Positions 1 to 5,941 of a DNA stretch of 8,981 nucleotides are shown here, piece after piece (position 1 is the stretch's first letter; every line of letters starts with the position of its first letter). The notes beneath the pieces were generated by a model that saw only the letters and a list, made by a program, of their open reading frames with translations, did no database searches and was not told the origin of the DNA. The stretch comes from a bacterium (lineage in GTDB: Bacteria; Krumholzibacteriota; Krumholzibacteriia; LZORAL124-64-63): contig JAUVBS010000059.1 of assembly GCA_030591105.1 (NCBI GenBank), positions 1-8,981 of the forward strand, written 5' to 3'. The translations under genes were made by a program, and so were the position numbers.

Positions 1-1243
1 CGAGCATCTCGGTCGGGAAACCCATCGCACTGCTGAGCAATACGCGTCCGCTACCGGCGTCGAAGTTAGGATCGACGTCATCATTGCGTGTGAAGAAATA
101 GATTTGCGGCTCGAGGCTACCGTCGGTTGGCACCATCCAGAGATTCCGCTCGCGTAAGGTGACCGAGGGCGCTCTGCGCGTCGAGACGAACACAATGTGG
201 CTCATGTCGGTGGTAAAAACCGGCCCGTAATTGCGTAACGTAGGTTCGAGAGGATCACCGGGGCTCGGTGGAGTGTGGGTCACGCGATAGAGATCGTTGT
301 CGATGGTCACCCCGCCGGTGGCCGCAAGTCCGGTCGTGTCGAATGCACAGGTGAATATTTCCTCACCGAAGCCAGAAGGGTCACCGACCAGATCCGGCGT
401 CGCGGCAAACACGAGCCGGCGGCCATCAGCCGACCACGCGGGATCGATGACGAGACCCGCCTCGCTGATCACCTGAAAGGTGACCGGATTCGCAGTGCCG
501 ACCGTACTCATCTGGATCGTCCAGATGCTGATTTGACTGCACGTACTCGGGTCTTGGGGATCCTGGCAGCGGCTACGCGTGTAGGCAAGCCACTCTCCGT
601 CGGGCGATAAGGCTGGCATGTCGTGCTGGAAAAAACCACCGGAAATCGAAGCATCTTCGGGCTCGTAGTACACCACTTCCCACGGCACGAGCAGGTCGAT
701 CGGTACGTTATCGGCAAGGAATGGTGAAACGTCGGCGCGGCACAGACGACTCCCCCTGGACAAAAACAACGAGAAGATGACCGTACTGGCGTCCTGCCAG
801 ATTGGCCAGCCTTTTTGATGGTCGAGGGCCGCCCAAGCCTGCGTCTGGCCACCGATTTCGACGTCGGCCGTCATCAGACGCATCAAGTTGGCGCCGAGCT
901 GCTCGACGCTCCGAACCGGTTCGGTATTCTCCTGCGCCGGCATGACCAGGATCTGGCGGTTCTCCGGCACCGGATCGGGCGGAGAGTCGGTCGACGGGAT
1001 CGCACTCCAGTCGGCAGTGAACACGATCCAGTCTCCCGCGGACGAGAGTTGCGGATCGAGGTACTTGAACCCCTCGCTCGAGGTGTCTGTCGTCACCATG
1101 ATGAGCTCACCGCAAGTATGGTTGCCACAGGTTATGAGGACCTCCGACGGGTCTTCCCTGCTCGTACAACCAACTGCCACCAAGGCCACCAGCGCGAGCA
1201 GGTAGACGGCGGTGAACGGTCGTTTGCTCAGAGCGATATTCAA
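1..1243 (-). CDS. TolB/PD40-type beta-propeller lipoprotein (partial, 3' end outside window)
   Basis: Reading the minus strand from a TTG codon at 1243 gives 414 codons with no stop before the left edge, so the C-terminus is missing. The N-terminus is a lipoprotein signal: basic start (SKR), hydrophobic stretch LLALVALVAV, then a lipobox-like AVGC with Cys at residue 26. The mature part carries recurring PD40/WD40-like strand motifs: SSAGDWIVFTAD (about 67-78), SPDGEWLAYTRS (213-224), WSADGRRLVFAA (270-281), FTTDMSHIVFVS (343-354), and a blade reading LWMVPTDGS (368-376). Proteins with this architecture, such as TolB and its relatives, form periplasmic or surface beta-propellers that usually bind proteins or ligands rather than catalyse. 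Several extra Cys residues (39, 44, 168, 226, 235, 299) could form disulfides outside the cytoplasm. TTG is chosen because GGAGG lies 7 nt upstream and the signal peptide starts there. The partner is unknown. The fold is fairly secure; the function is not. Confidence 0.82.
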   Translation of the reverse strand, partial: MNIALSKRPFTAVYLLALVALVAVGCTSREDPSEVLITCGNHTCGELIMVTTDTSSEGFKYLDPQLSSAGDWIVFTADWSAIPSTDSPPDPVPENRQILVMPAQENTEPVRSVEQLGANLMRLMTADVEIGGQTQAWAALDHQKGWPIWQDASTVIFSLFLSRGSRLCRADVSPFLADNVPIDLLVPWEVVYYEPEDASISGGFFQHDMPALSPDGEWLAYTRSRCQDPQDPSTCSQISIWTIQMSTVGTANPVTFQVISEAGLVIDPAWSADGRRLVFAATPDLVGDPSGFGEEIFTCAFDTTGLAATGGVTIDNDLYRVTHTPPSPGDPLEPTLRNYGPVFTTDMSHIVFVSTRRAPSVTLRERNLWMVPTDGSLEPQIYFFTRNDDVDPNFDAGSGRVLLSSAMGFPTEML

Positions 1244-1250
1244 ACCAGAT

Positions 1251-1255
1251 CCTCC
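1251..1255 (-). promoter_or_regulatory. Shine-Dalgarno site that fixes the TTG start at 1243
   Basis: On the minus strand GGAGG sits 7 nt before TTG, and a second GGAGG overlaps it just upstream at 1255-1259. This is the strongest ribosome-binding signal near the gene and supports an unusual TTG start. The only ATG codons in this frame lie after the signal peptide. Confidence 0.7.
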
Positions 1256-1342
1256 CTCCGGACAACCGCACCGCAAAGCGGCGGCGGCCCAGCACGGGTG
1301 AACTCGGACGGTACCGCAGCACGGAGCCACGGCCTAGCCGTA

Positions 1343-1371
1343 AATTAACGGGTAACCGGCGGGCAAATCAA
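1343..1371 (-). promoter_or_regulatory. Weak sigma70-like promoter candidate for the propeller lipoprotein
   Basis: On the minus strand TTGATT (1366-1371) is followed, after exactly 17 nt, by TTAATT (1343-1348). The -35 matches consensus at four positions; the -10 matches at only three. It would start transcription near 1336 and leave a leader of about 90 nt before the TTG start. Spacing is ideal but the -10 is poor, so this is only a candidate. Confidence 0.3.
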
Positions 1372-1381
1372 CTGCCGGCTC

Positions 1382-1415
1382 AGCGAAAACGGTCCGTCCC
1401 AACCGTCCGTTCGCT
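1382..1415 (-). terminator. Hairpin just after the TonB-domain lipoprotein gene, possible terminator
   Basis: Outer arms AGCGAA (1382-1387) and TTCGCT (1410-1415) enclose inner arms ACGGT (1389-1393) and ACCGT (1402-1406) around an 8-nt loop. On the minus strand the inner stem is followed directly by TTTTC. The hairpin begins 5 nt past the stop codon at 1421. The inner stem plus short T run would make a modest intrinsic terminator; the outer arms would compete with the T run as an extended stem. A terminator here would separate this operon from the downstream lipoprotein gene. Confidence 0.4.
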
Positions 1416-1420
1416 TGATT

Positions 1421-2383
1421 TCAGTCATCCAGCGAATATTTCGCCGTGATTTGTAGCCAGGACCAAACCGGATAACGACCCACCTTGGCGGGCCGGTACC
1501 GGGCCGCGCGCGCCGCCCGCGCGGCGGCTTTGGTCAAGCTCTGGTCTGGACTGGACACCAACGAGACCTGGTAGACCTCTCCACGCGGGCTGATCAGCAG
1601 ATCGAGAACCACGTCACCGGTGATCTGTTTCTCGACGGCCGCCTGCGGATATTCTGGCGACAGCGTCGTCAATAGATAGGGCGGATACCGATTCAACTGC
1701 TGATACTGCCGTATGGTCGCTACGCTCCGCGGCAACGTACACTTGTCCTTCCCCACCGCGAAAAGCGAATCCGCTCGGCTCAGGTCGCCACGAGCCCGCG
1801 CCACATCGGCGCGCAAGTAGTCCACCACTCCGTCGTCGCCACGCAACTCGCCCGCACGATCGAGGAACGTCATGGCCCGGTTGAGCAGTCGTACCTGATT
1901 GCGTGGCCAATCACCGACATCTGCTGCGGGCCCCTCCTGTGGGAGCAAGTCTGGTTCACCCTGCCCGGCCAGGAGATAGAGCTGCCCCAACGTGAGCAAC
2001 AAGATGCCGTAATCACCGTGGTCCTGAAGGCATAACTCCAGTTCCATGATAGCGTCGCTACCTGCGTGGTCGCTTACCAATGTCCGGCACATGGCCAGGC
2101 TGTTCTCCACCGCAGTCGGTAGGTTGTCCGGACGGCGGCAACGCGCCAGGACGTGCACCCGCCACGGGCCATCCGCTACCGGTTGCTCCACCGGTGGGGC
2201 CGTCGCCACCGCAGGCACAGCGGCGACCGGCGCTTGCTGGACGGGCACGGTCTGCGCGCCGCCCGCGCAGCCTGCCAGCGGAGCTAGCCACAACAGGACT
2301 GTCGCCACGATGCCTAGCACCACGACACGAGCCGTGGGCGGTCGTTGCGCGTAATCGACGTATCGTCTTCGCCATCGCCGCAA
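1421..2383 (-). CDS. Lipoprotein with TPR-like middle and TonB C-terminal domain
   Basis: A 320-residue protein starting at TTG. The N-terminus is basic (MRRWRRR), followed by a hydrophobic segment VVLGIVATVLLWLAPL and the lipobox LAGC (Cys39), so it should be exported and lipidated. Residues 44-70 are Pro/Ala/Val-rich, like a short flexible linker. Residues 108-140 and 166-212 are helical and TPR-like (for example LLTLGQLYLLAGQ and LRADVARARGDLSRADSLF). Residues 243-318 match a TonB C-terminal domain: PEYPQAA, then TGDVVLDLLISPRGEV, VSLVSS, a helix rich in AARAA, and ARYRPAK. In energy transducers this domain contacts outer-membrane receptors, but here a lipid anchor replaces the usual transmembrane helix and long Pro-rich arm. 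It may therefore serve as an assembly or peptidoglycan-contact module rather than transduce energy. Extra Cys at 82, 99, 118 and 215. Translation follows the TPR gene after 19 bp, so the two are probably co-transcribed. Confidence 0.85.
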   Translation of the reverse strand: MRRWRRRYVDYAQRPPTARVVVLGIVATVLLWLAPLAGCAGGAQTVPVQQAPVAAVPAVATAPPVEQPVADGPWRVHVLARCRRPDNLPTAVENSLAMCRTLVSDHAGSDAIMELELCLQDHGDYGILLLTLGQLYLLAGQGEPDLLPQEGPAADVGDWPRNQVRLLNRAMTFLDRAGELRGDDGVVDYLRADVARARGDLSRADSLFAVGKDKCTLPRSVATIRQYQQLNRYPPYLLTTLSPEYPQAAVEKQITGDVVLDLLISPRGEVYQVSLVSSPDQSLTKAAARAARAARYRPAKVGRYPVWSWLQITAKYSLDD

Positions 2384-2389
2384 ACCGTT

Positions 2390-2395
2390 CTCCCT
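2390..2395 (-). promoter_or_regulatory. Shine-Dalgarno site that fixes the TTG start at 2383
   Basis: On the minus strand AGGGAG is followed by 6 nt and then TTG. An ATG a few bases further on is in another frame, so this site decides the start and gives the protein its basic N-terminus before the signal segment. Confidence 0.6.
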
Positions 2396-2402
2396 ATTTT
2401 TG

Positions 2403-3566
2403 TCAGCGACTGTCGGTCACCACATCGGGATCGATCGCTCGCGCACGCTCGATTTCTCGGGCGGCCTCGTCCAAGCGTCCCAGCTGTTGGAGCACGGCCG
2501 CCCGGTTGACCCGGTAGACGGCATTGTCGGGCGCCAACGCGATGGCGGTATCGATGGCACGCAGCGCTTCCGGTCGAAAGCCACCCAACTGACACAGCTC
2601 GGCCACCACCGCCCAGAACAGGGCGTCGGTGGTTATTTCGCGCGGAAACGTATCCGGAGCCCCGGTGCGCTGAGCCCAGCTACGGGCCCGCTCGGATCGG
2701 CCGAGGACGCGGTCAGCACGCAGTAAGAGCCGATACTCCGTTGCCGTCAATTCATCTTCCGGCAGCGCCGTCAACAGCTGGACCGTCGCCTGCGGCCGTT
2801 CGGCAGCGAGCTGCGCCGAGGCGAGGGCTAGCCGAACTTCCCGTGCCGGCTGCGCCGCCATGACGCGCTCTAGGTAGTGGACCGCCTCAGCCGCCGAGCC
2901 GGCTTCGAGGTGATAAGTTGCCAAGGCGCGCGCGGCCTGCAAGCATTCGCCGCAGAGCCGGTCTGCCGCCAGCAGTTCCGGCAGTGCCTCGGCGAAGAAA
3001 CGGAAACGTAGCAACGCCTGCCCCAGATCGAGTCGTATGGCAGCGTTTGCCGGGGCAAGAGCGGCCGCTTCCTGCAACTCCGCCAGCGCACGGCCCCGCC
3101 GGTCGAGGGCCATCAGTGCCGCTGCCAGGTTTTGGTGCCCGACCGGGTCGTCCATCGCCTGTATGACGGCGATTTCCAAGTGTGGCAATGCTTCGGCAGG
3201 CCGTCCAGCCCGTAGCAACGCGACACCAAGCCGCTGGTGGGCCTGCCAGCCGTACACCGGATCGTCACCCGCGGTGTCACACAGCGCGGAGGCTCGCGCC
3301 TCGGCTCCGGCGAAATCCCCTGCCGCGAGAAGACTATCGACGACGGCCAATTCAGCAGCGGCCGCAGTCACCGATCCACCCGATACGGCCGCGCCAGCAG
3401 CAGTGCTCACGGTAAGATGTACGGCAACCGCCCGTGCCGTAAACGGCCCCGCCGCGCCCACCATTATGAGTCCGACCAGGATCAACGTAAGCCATTGCAA
3501 TACATTGAATTGAAACACAGGGGATTGACTCCCTCGCCACGAAATGTTAGAATATCTATGAATCAT
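2403..3566 (-). CDS. Exported or membrane-anchored TPR-repeat protein
   Basis: A 387-residue protein from ATG at 3566. After a mildly basic start there is one hydrophobic segment at about 22-40 (LQWLTLILVGLIMVGAAG), either a signal peptide or a single membrane anchor; no lipobox is seen. The rest is made of helical repeats of TPR spacing: about 70-97, 106-138 (ALLRAGRPAEALPHLEIA), 141-174 (ALMALDRRGRALAELQEAA), 175-205, 208-240 (YLERVMAAQP), 314-347 (RPEALRAIDTAIALAPDN) and 348-381 (QQLGRLDEAAREIERA). TPR arrays are protein-binding scaffolds, so no catalytic role is implied. The start is uncertain. ATG 3566 has GGTGA 5 nt upstream. GTG at 3518, with GAGGGAG 10 nt upstream, would give 371 residues, still include the hydrophobic segment, and leave the divergent promoter outside the coding region. 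The longer open frame to 3704 lacks support. It probably forms an operon with the TonB-domain lipoprotein. Confidence 0.82.
   Translation of the reverse strand: MIHRYSNISWRGSQSPVFQFNVLQWLTLILVGLIMVGAAGPFTARAVAVHLTVSTAAGAAVSGGSVTAAAAELAVVDSLLAAGDFAGAEARASALCDTAGDDPVYGWQAHQRLGVALLRAGRPAEALPHLEIAVIQAMDDPVGHQNLAAALMALDRRGRALAELQEAAALAPANAAIRLDLGQALLRFRFFAEALPELLAADRLCGECLQAARALATYHLEAGSAAEAVHYLERVMAAQPAREVRLALASAQLAAERPQATVQLLTALPEDELTATEYRLLLRADRVLGRSERARSWAQRTGAPDTFPREITTDALFWAVVAELCQLGGFRPEALRAIDTAIALAPDNAVYRVNRAAVLQQLGRLDEAAREIERARAIDPDVVTDSR
3525..3553 (+). promoter_or_regulatory. Strong sigma70-type promoter for the secreted glycosidase gene
   Basis: TTGACT (3525-3530) and TAGAAT (3548-3553) are separated by exactly 17 nt, each hexamer matching consensus at five of six positions. 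Transcription would begin near 3560, giving a leader of roughly 140 nt before the ATG at 3704. The element overlaps the first codons of the divergent TPR gene if that gene starts at 3566, which would couple expression of the two transcription units. Confidence 0.65.
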
Positions 3567-3623
3567 ACAAGTCACCGGCGACAGCCGATACCTCTGAAGA
3601 TGGTAACGAGCGCACTCTGTGCC

Positions 3624-3648
3624 GACCGCGGCCGCGATCCGACCGCGG
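3624..3648 (+). repeat. Paired GACCGCGG boxes in the glycosidase leader
   Basis: GACCGCGG occurs at 3624-3631 and again at 3641-3648, starts 17 bp apart. Each contains the palindrome CCGCGG, so as RNA the two can pair into a 6-bp stem with an 11-nt loop, while as DNA they could be two protein sites. They lie in the predicted untranslated leader, 56-80 nt before the start codon. Chance similarity in GC-rich DNA is possible. Confidence 0.4.
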
Positions 3649-3703
3649 GCACACGGTGCGCTCGGCAATAAACGGAACGGACCCCGTCCGCGCCAGGAGA
3701 CCA

Positions 3704-5530
3704 ATGATACCGCTTGATCGATCTACATTTCAAGCGCGGGGTCGCTACCGCGCAGTGGCTGCGGTGAGCCTTGTCGTCGCGGTGATCGTTGGCCATCTCG
3801 TCTGCGCGGCGCCGGCGCGGGCGACGGTCAAGTTCGATTTCGAGCAGAAGTTCTTCGTCCACCCGCACCGGCAGGTGTGGGACTTTTGCGTGGTCCGCCC
3901 CGACACGGTATATCACATCTTCTACCACACGATCCTCGAAACCACTCCTAATCCCGCGCAGGCCGATACCATCTGGCACGCAACGAGTTTCGACCTGAAG
4001 CACTGGACGGTCGAGGGCCCGGTCCTGACCGTCGGTCCCGAGGCTCACGATGCCGAAGCGATGTGGGCTCCCGAAGTGGTGTACGATCCAGCCAGCGCCT
4101 CCTGGGCCATGCTCTATACGGGTGTCGATGATAACATGAACCAGCGGGCTTGCCTGGCGTGGTCACCCGACCTGTATCAGTGGTCCAAATCTCCGGAGAA
4201 CCCCGTTCTGTCCCCGGACCCCGAAATCTATCACTGGAGCGCCGACGGCAACTGGAGCGACTTCCGCGACCCGTTCCTCTTCTTCGCGGACGGCGTCTGG
4301 AACATGCTCAACACTGCGGTCCGACGCGGTGACAATGATCGTCAGGTGGGTGTTCTGCACCGCGCCACTTCCGTCGATCTGGTGAACTGGACGGCAGTCG
4401 ACGACATGTTCGTCAACGACGGGCTGAACCCACACCGTGTCCTGGAAAGTTGCCAATACCTCGTCCGCGACGGCTGGCACCACCTCTATTTCGGTGAGTT
4501 CGACGTGTACGGTATCACCCATCTGAGCGCCCACGATCCGGCCGAGTGGACGATGGCCGACAGGCACATCATCGACTGGGGGAACGCTCCTGACATCGCG
4601 CAGTTCGATCCTGACATCGACATCCTCGGGCGCATCGCGGCCCACCGAAATCCCGCGACCGATTTATTGATGTACAGCGTCCGGTTCGACACACTCGTGT
4701 ACGAGAACGACGGTGCTCTACCCGATACTTACCAACCCCATCCGTTGGACCTGGAGTGGGCCAGCCGCTTGGGCACAGCGACCAACGGCAATCCGTGCTA
4801 CGGCGACAACACCGCCATGCGTGGCGACGATTCCTGCGGACTGGTCGGCCACGGTTGGTTCGGTAGCAAGGAGTACTACCAGGGACCGCTCTCCGCCTAT
4901 GGAGCGCCAGGAGGGTTCTTGGGCGACGAGGCTCTGGGTGTATTGACCAGCCATCCCTTCTACGTCGTCGGCAACCGTCTGAACTTACTGGTCGGCGGTG
5001 GCCACTACCCGGAAACCTGTTACGTGGCACTGATGGACGCCGAGGCCGATACGATCCTTTTCAGCGAAACCGGCGACGATCACGAGACCATGACGCCGCG
5101 TCAGTGGAATCTGGCACCGTTGGAGGGGCGATTGGTCTACCTGCAGATCGTCGACCAAGAGACCGGTCCGTTCGGTCATATCAACGTCGACGAGATCGTC
5201 GAGTGGACCCTCGACACCACGGCGGTTGACAGCCCATTACCGGACGCTCGCAGTGTCATCGACCGCGGGCCGTCACCCAACCCTTTCAACCCAGCCACTC
5301 AGTTCCGTTTCCGCCTGAACCGCCCCGGTACCTACCGTCTGCGCGTCCACGATTTGCGCGGACGGGTGTTGTGGAGTTCGCGACCGACCGCCGGCAGTGT
5401 CGGTGAGTACCGTGTAACCTGGAGCGGCAGCCGCTCCGACGGCTCGCCGCTGGCCAGCGGGGTCTATCTCTACACGATCGCGCTGGATGGGCAGGTGGTT
5501 TCCAGCGGTAAGCTCTCGCTCTTGAAATAG
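3704..5530 (+). CDS. Secreted GH32/GH43-like glycosidase with FlgD-like C-terminal module
   Basis: A 608-residue protein. ATG 3704 is chosen because AGGAGA ends 3 nt upstream; GTG 3656 in the same frame has no such site. A signal peptide spans 1-40 (hydrophobic VAAVSLVVAVIVG, cleavage likely after APARA). Residues 43-335 look like the five-bladed propeller of glycoside hydrolase families 32/43: WDFCVV (Asp60) at the usual nucleophile position, MWAPEVVYD (120-128), AWSPDLYQW (152-160), FRDPFLF (Asp189, the RDP motif) and ESCQYLV (Glu248, the EC-like acid/base position). The canonical WMNDPNG of GH32 is absent. Residues 375-502 resemble the beta-sandwich that follows levanase-type catalytic domains (GVLTSHPFYVVG, LLVGGGHYPETC, GHINVDEIVEW). 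Residues 520-608 form a FlgD-like Ig module (NPFNPAT, HDLRGRVLW, ASGVYLYTI). It probably cleaves a fructan or arabinan-like glycan outside the cell; the substrate cannot be read from the sequence. Confidence 0.85.
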   Translation: MIPLDRSTFQARGRYRAVAAVSLVVAVIVGHLVCAAPARATVKFDFEQKFFVHPHRQVWDFCVVRPDTVYHIFYHTILETTPNPAQADTIWHATSFDLKHWTVEGPVLTVGPEAHDAEAMWAPEVVYDPASASWAMLYTGVDDNMNQRACLAWSPDLYQWSKSPENPVLSPDPEIYHWSADGNWSDFRDPFLFFADGVWNMLNTAVRRGDNDRQVGVLHRATSVDLVNWTAVDDMFVNDGLNPHRVLESCQYLVRDGWHHLYFGEFDVYGITHLSAHDPAEWTMADRHIIDWGNAPDIAQFDPDIDILGRIAAHRNPATDLLMYSVRFDTLVYENDGALPDTYQPHPLDLEWASRLGTATNGNPCYGDNTAMRGDDSCGLVGHGWFGSKEYYQGPLSAYGAPGGFLGDEALGVLTSHPFYVVGNRLNLLVGGGHYPETCYVALMDAEADTILFSETGDDHETMTPRQWNLAPLEGRLVYLQIVDQETGPFGHINVDEIVEWTLDTTAVDSPLPDARSVIDRGPSPNPFNPATQFRFRLNRPGTYRLRVHDLRGRVLWSSRPTAGSVGEYRVTWSGSRSDGSPLASGVYLYTIALDGQVVSSGKLSLLK

Positions 5531-5570
5531 TCCGCGCTGTTTTGCTGGGAGTTGGGCTGCAGGGTGGATA

Positions 5571-5593
5571 GGACCGGTCCCCCCGGGGGTACC
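5571..5593. repeat. Two adjoining perfect palindromes after the glycosidase gene
   Basis: GGACCGGTCC (5571-5580) abuts and shares its last base with CCCCCGGGGG (5580-5589). Together with GGT (5576-5578) and ACC (5591-5593) the second one extends to an 18-bp inverted repeat with one mismatch. It begins 40 bp past the stop codon. It could fold in the mRNA and protect the 3' end, but no T run follows, so it is not a standard intrinsic terminator. Confidence 0.5.
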
Positions 5594-5730
5594 ACGGTTA
5601 CGGATGGATCCGGACGAGTAAGGACGAGCCATCGTCTCGGCGATGTGGGGAATTTTTCCCAGTCCGGCGGGGGATAATACCCAGGACAGCCGCGCCGGCT
5701 CGTAATATCCCGTGCCGACGTCGCTGGAGG

Positions 5731-5751
5731 GTAGGCTGAAAACCTGCCTAC
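5731..5751. repeat. Inverted repeat over the -35 region, possible operator
   Basis: GTAGGC (5731-5736) and GCCTAC (5746-5751) form a perfect 6-bp inverted repeat with a 9-nt spacer. The right arm falls where a -35 element would sit relative to the TATAAT at 5771. That -35 position has no good hexamer, which fits a promoter that depends on an activator or is controlled by a regulator bound here. The binding role is inferred from position only. Confidence 0.4.
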
Positions 5752-5767
5752 ATTGAGACTAAGTATG

Positions 5768-5776
5768 TGGTATAAT
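5768..5776 (+). promoter_or_regulatory. Extended -10 promoter for the metallopeptidase gene
   Basis: TGGTATAAT contains the perfect -10 hexamer TATAAT (5771-5776) preceded by the TGn extension. No recognisable -35 lies 16-18 nt upstream (sequence near CTACAT); TTGAGA at 5753-5758 is only 12 nt away, too close. Extended -10 promoters can work without a -35. Transcription would begin near 5783 and leave a leader of about 160 nt before the start codon. Confidence 0.6.
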
Positions 5777-5789
5777 GTCAATTGGCCGG

Positions 5790-5818
5790 CATGCCGCGAA
5801 TCGAGAAAATGCGGCATG
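5790..5818 (+). other. Hairpin at the 5' end of the metallopeptidase transcript
   Basis: CATGCCGC (5790-5797) and GCGGCATG (5811-5818) are perfect 8-bp complementary arms around the 13-nt loop GAATCGAGAAAAT, starting only about 7 nt after the predicted transcription start. The stem can extend by a few pairs past one bulged G. It could stabilise the 5' end of the mRNA or act as a binding site for a regulator. No known riboswitch was recognised. Confidence 0.5.
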
Positions 5819-5823
5819 GCCGA

Positions 5824-5837
5824 CGGCATTCCTGCCG
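5824..5837 (+). other. Second leader hairpin with a TTCC tetraloop
   Basis: CGGCA (5824-5828) and TGCCG (5833-5837) form a compact 5-bp stem with a four-base loop, 5 nt after the larger hairpin. It repeats the GGCAT/TGCC theme of its neighbour, so alternative pairing between the two stems is possible. About 100 nt of apparently unstructured leader follow before the start codon. Confidence 0.35.
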
Positions 5838-5941
5838 GCTATGCGGAACGATCCCTGCCTCGTATTAGGTAAGAACCCGAACGTATAGCACGTCGGGGCA
5901 GAATCGACCGCCAACAGTCCGGTCGTGACCCAAAGGGACGG

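Larger units (their letters stand above)
5531..5941. other. 411-bp intergenic region with palindromes and a promoter, no credible gene
   Basis: No convincing coding sequence was found: the open frames here are short, lack ribosome-binding signals and run into the end of the glycosidase gene on the opposite strand. The first half holds palindromes at 5571-5593, a GGGAA/TTCCC hairpin around TTT at 5648-5660, and AGCCG/CGGCT at 5688-5700. The second half holds an inverted repeat, an extended -10 promoter and a structured leader, listed separately. No clear intrinsic terminator for the glycosidase gene is visible; CATCG/CGATG (5630-5645) followed 7 nt later by TTTTT is the nearest weak candidate. 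Confidence 0.6.

Noticed and set aside
815..1348. 177-codon plus-strand open frame
   Set aside because: It lies antisense to the propeller lipoprotein, whose frame has a signal peptide and repeated PD40 motifs; the plus-strand product is Arg-rich and featureless.
3562..3590. Minus-strand promoter with -10 TATGAT for the TPR operon
   Set aside because: The -10 is good, but the sequence 17 nt upstream (TATCGG) is not a -35 and there is no TGn extension, so it is not listed as a feature.
3656..3703. GTG start 16 codons upstream of the glycosidase ATG
   Set aside because: No ribosome-binding sequence precedes it, while AGGAGA lies just before ATG 3704 and the signal peptide begins there.
4163..4645. 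160-codon minus-strand open frame inside the glycosidase gene
   Set aside because: It is antisense to the catalytic domain with its RDP and ESC motifs; it is open only because of GC-rich codon bias.
5648..5700. Cluster of short hairpins considered as a small RNA gene or terminator
   Set aside because: Stems are only 5 bp, no promoter lies directly before them, and no hairpin is followed directly by a T run.
5470..5829. 119-codon minus-strand open frame across the intergenic region
   Set aside because: It overlaps the end of the glycosidase gene, covers the promoter and hairpins, has Pro/Ser-rich composition without any domain, and no ribosome-binding signal.
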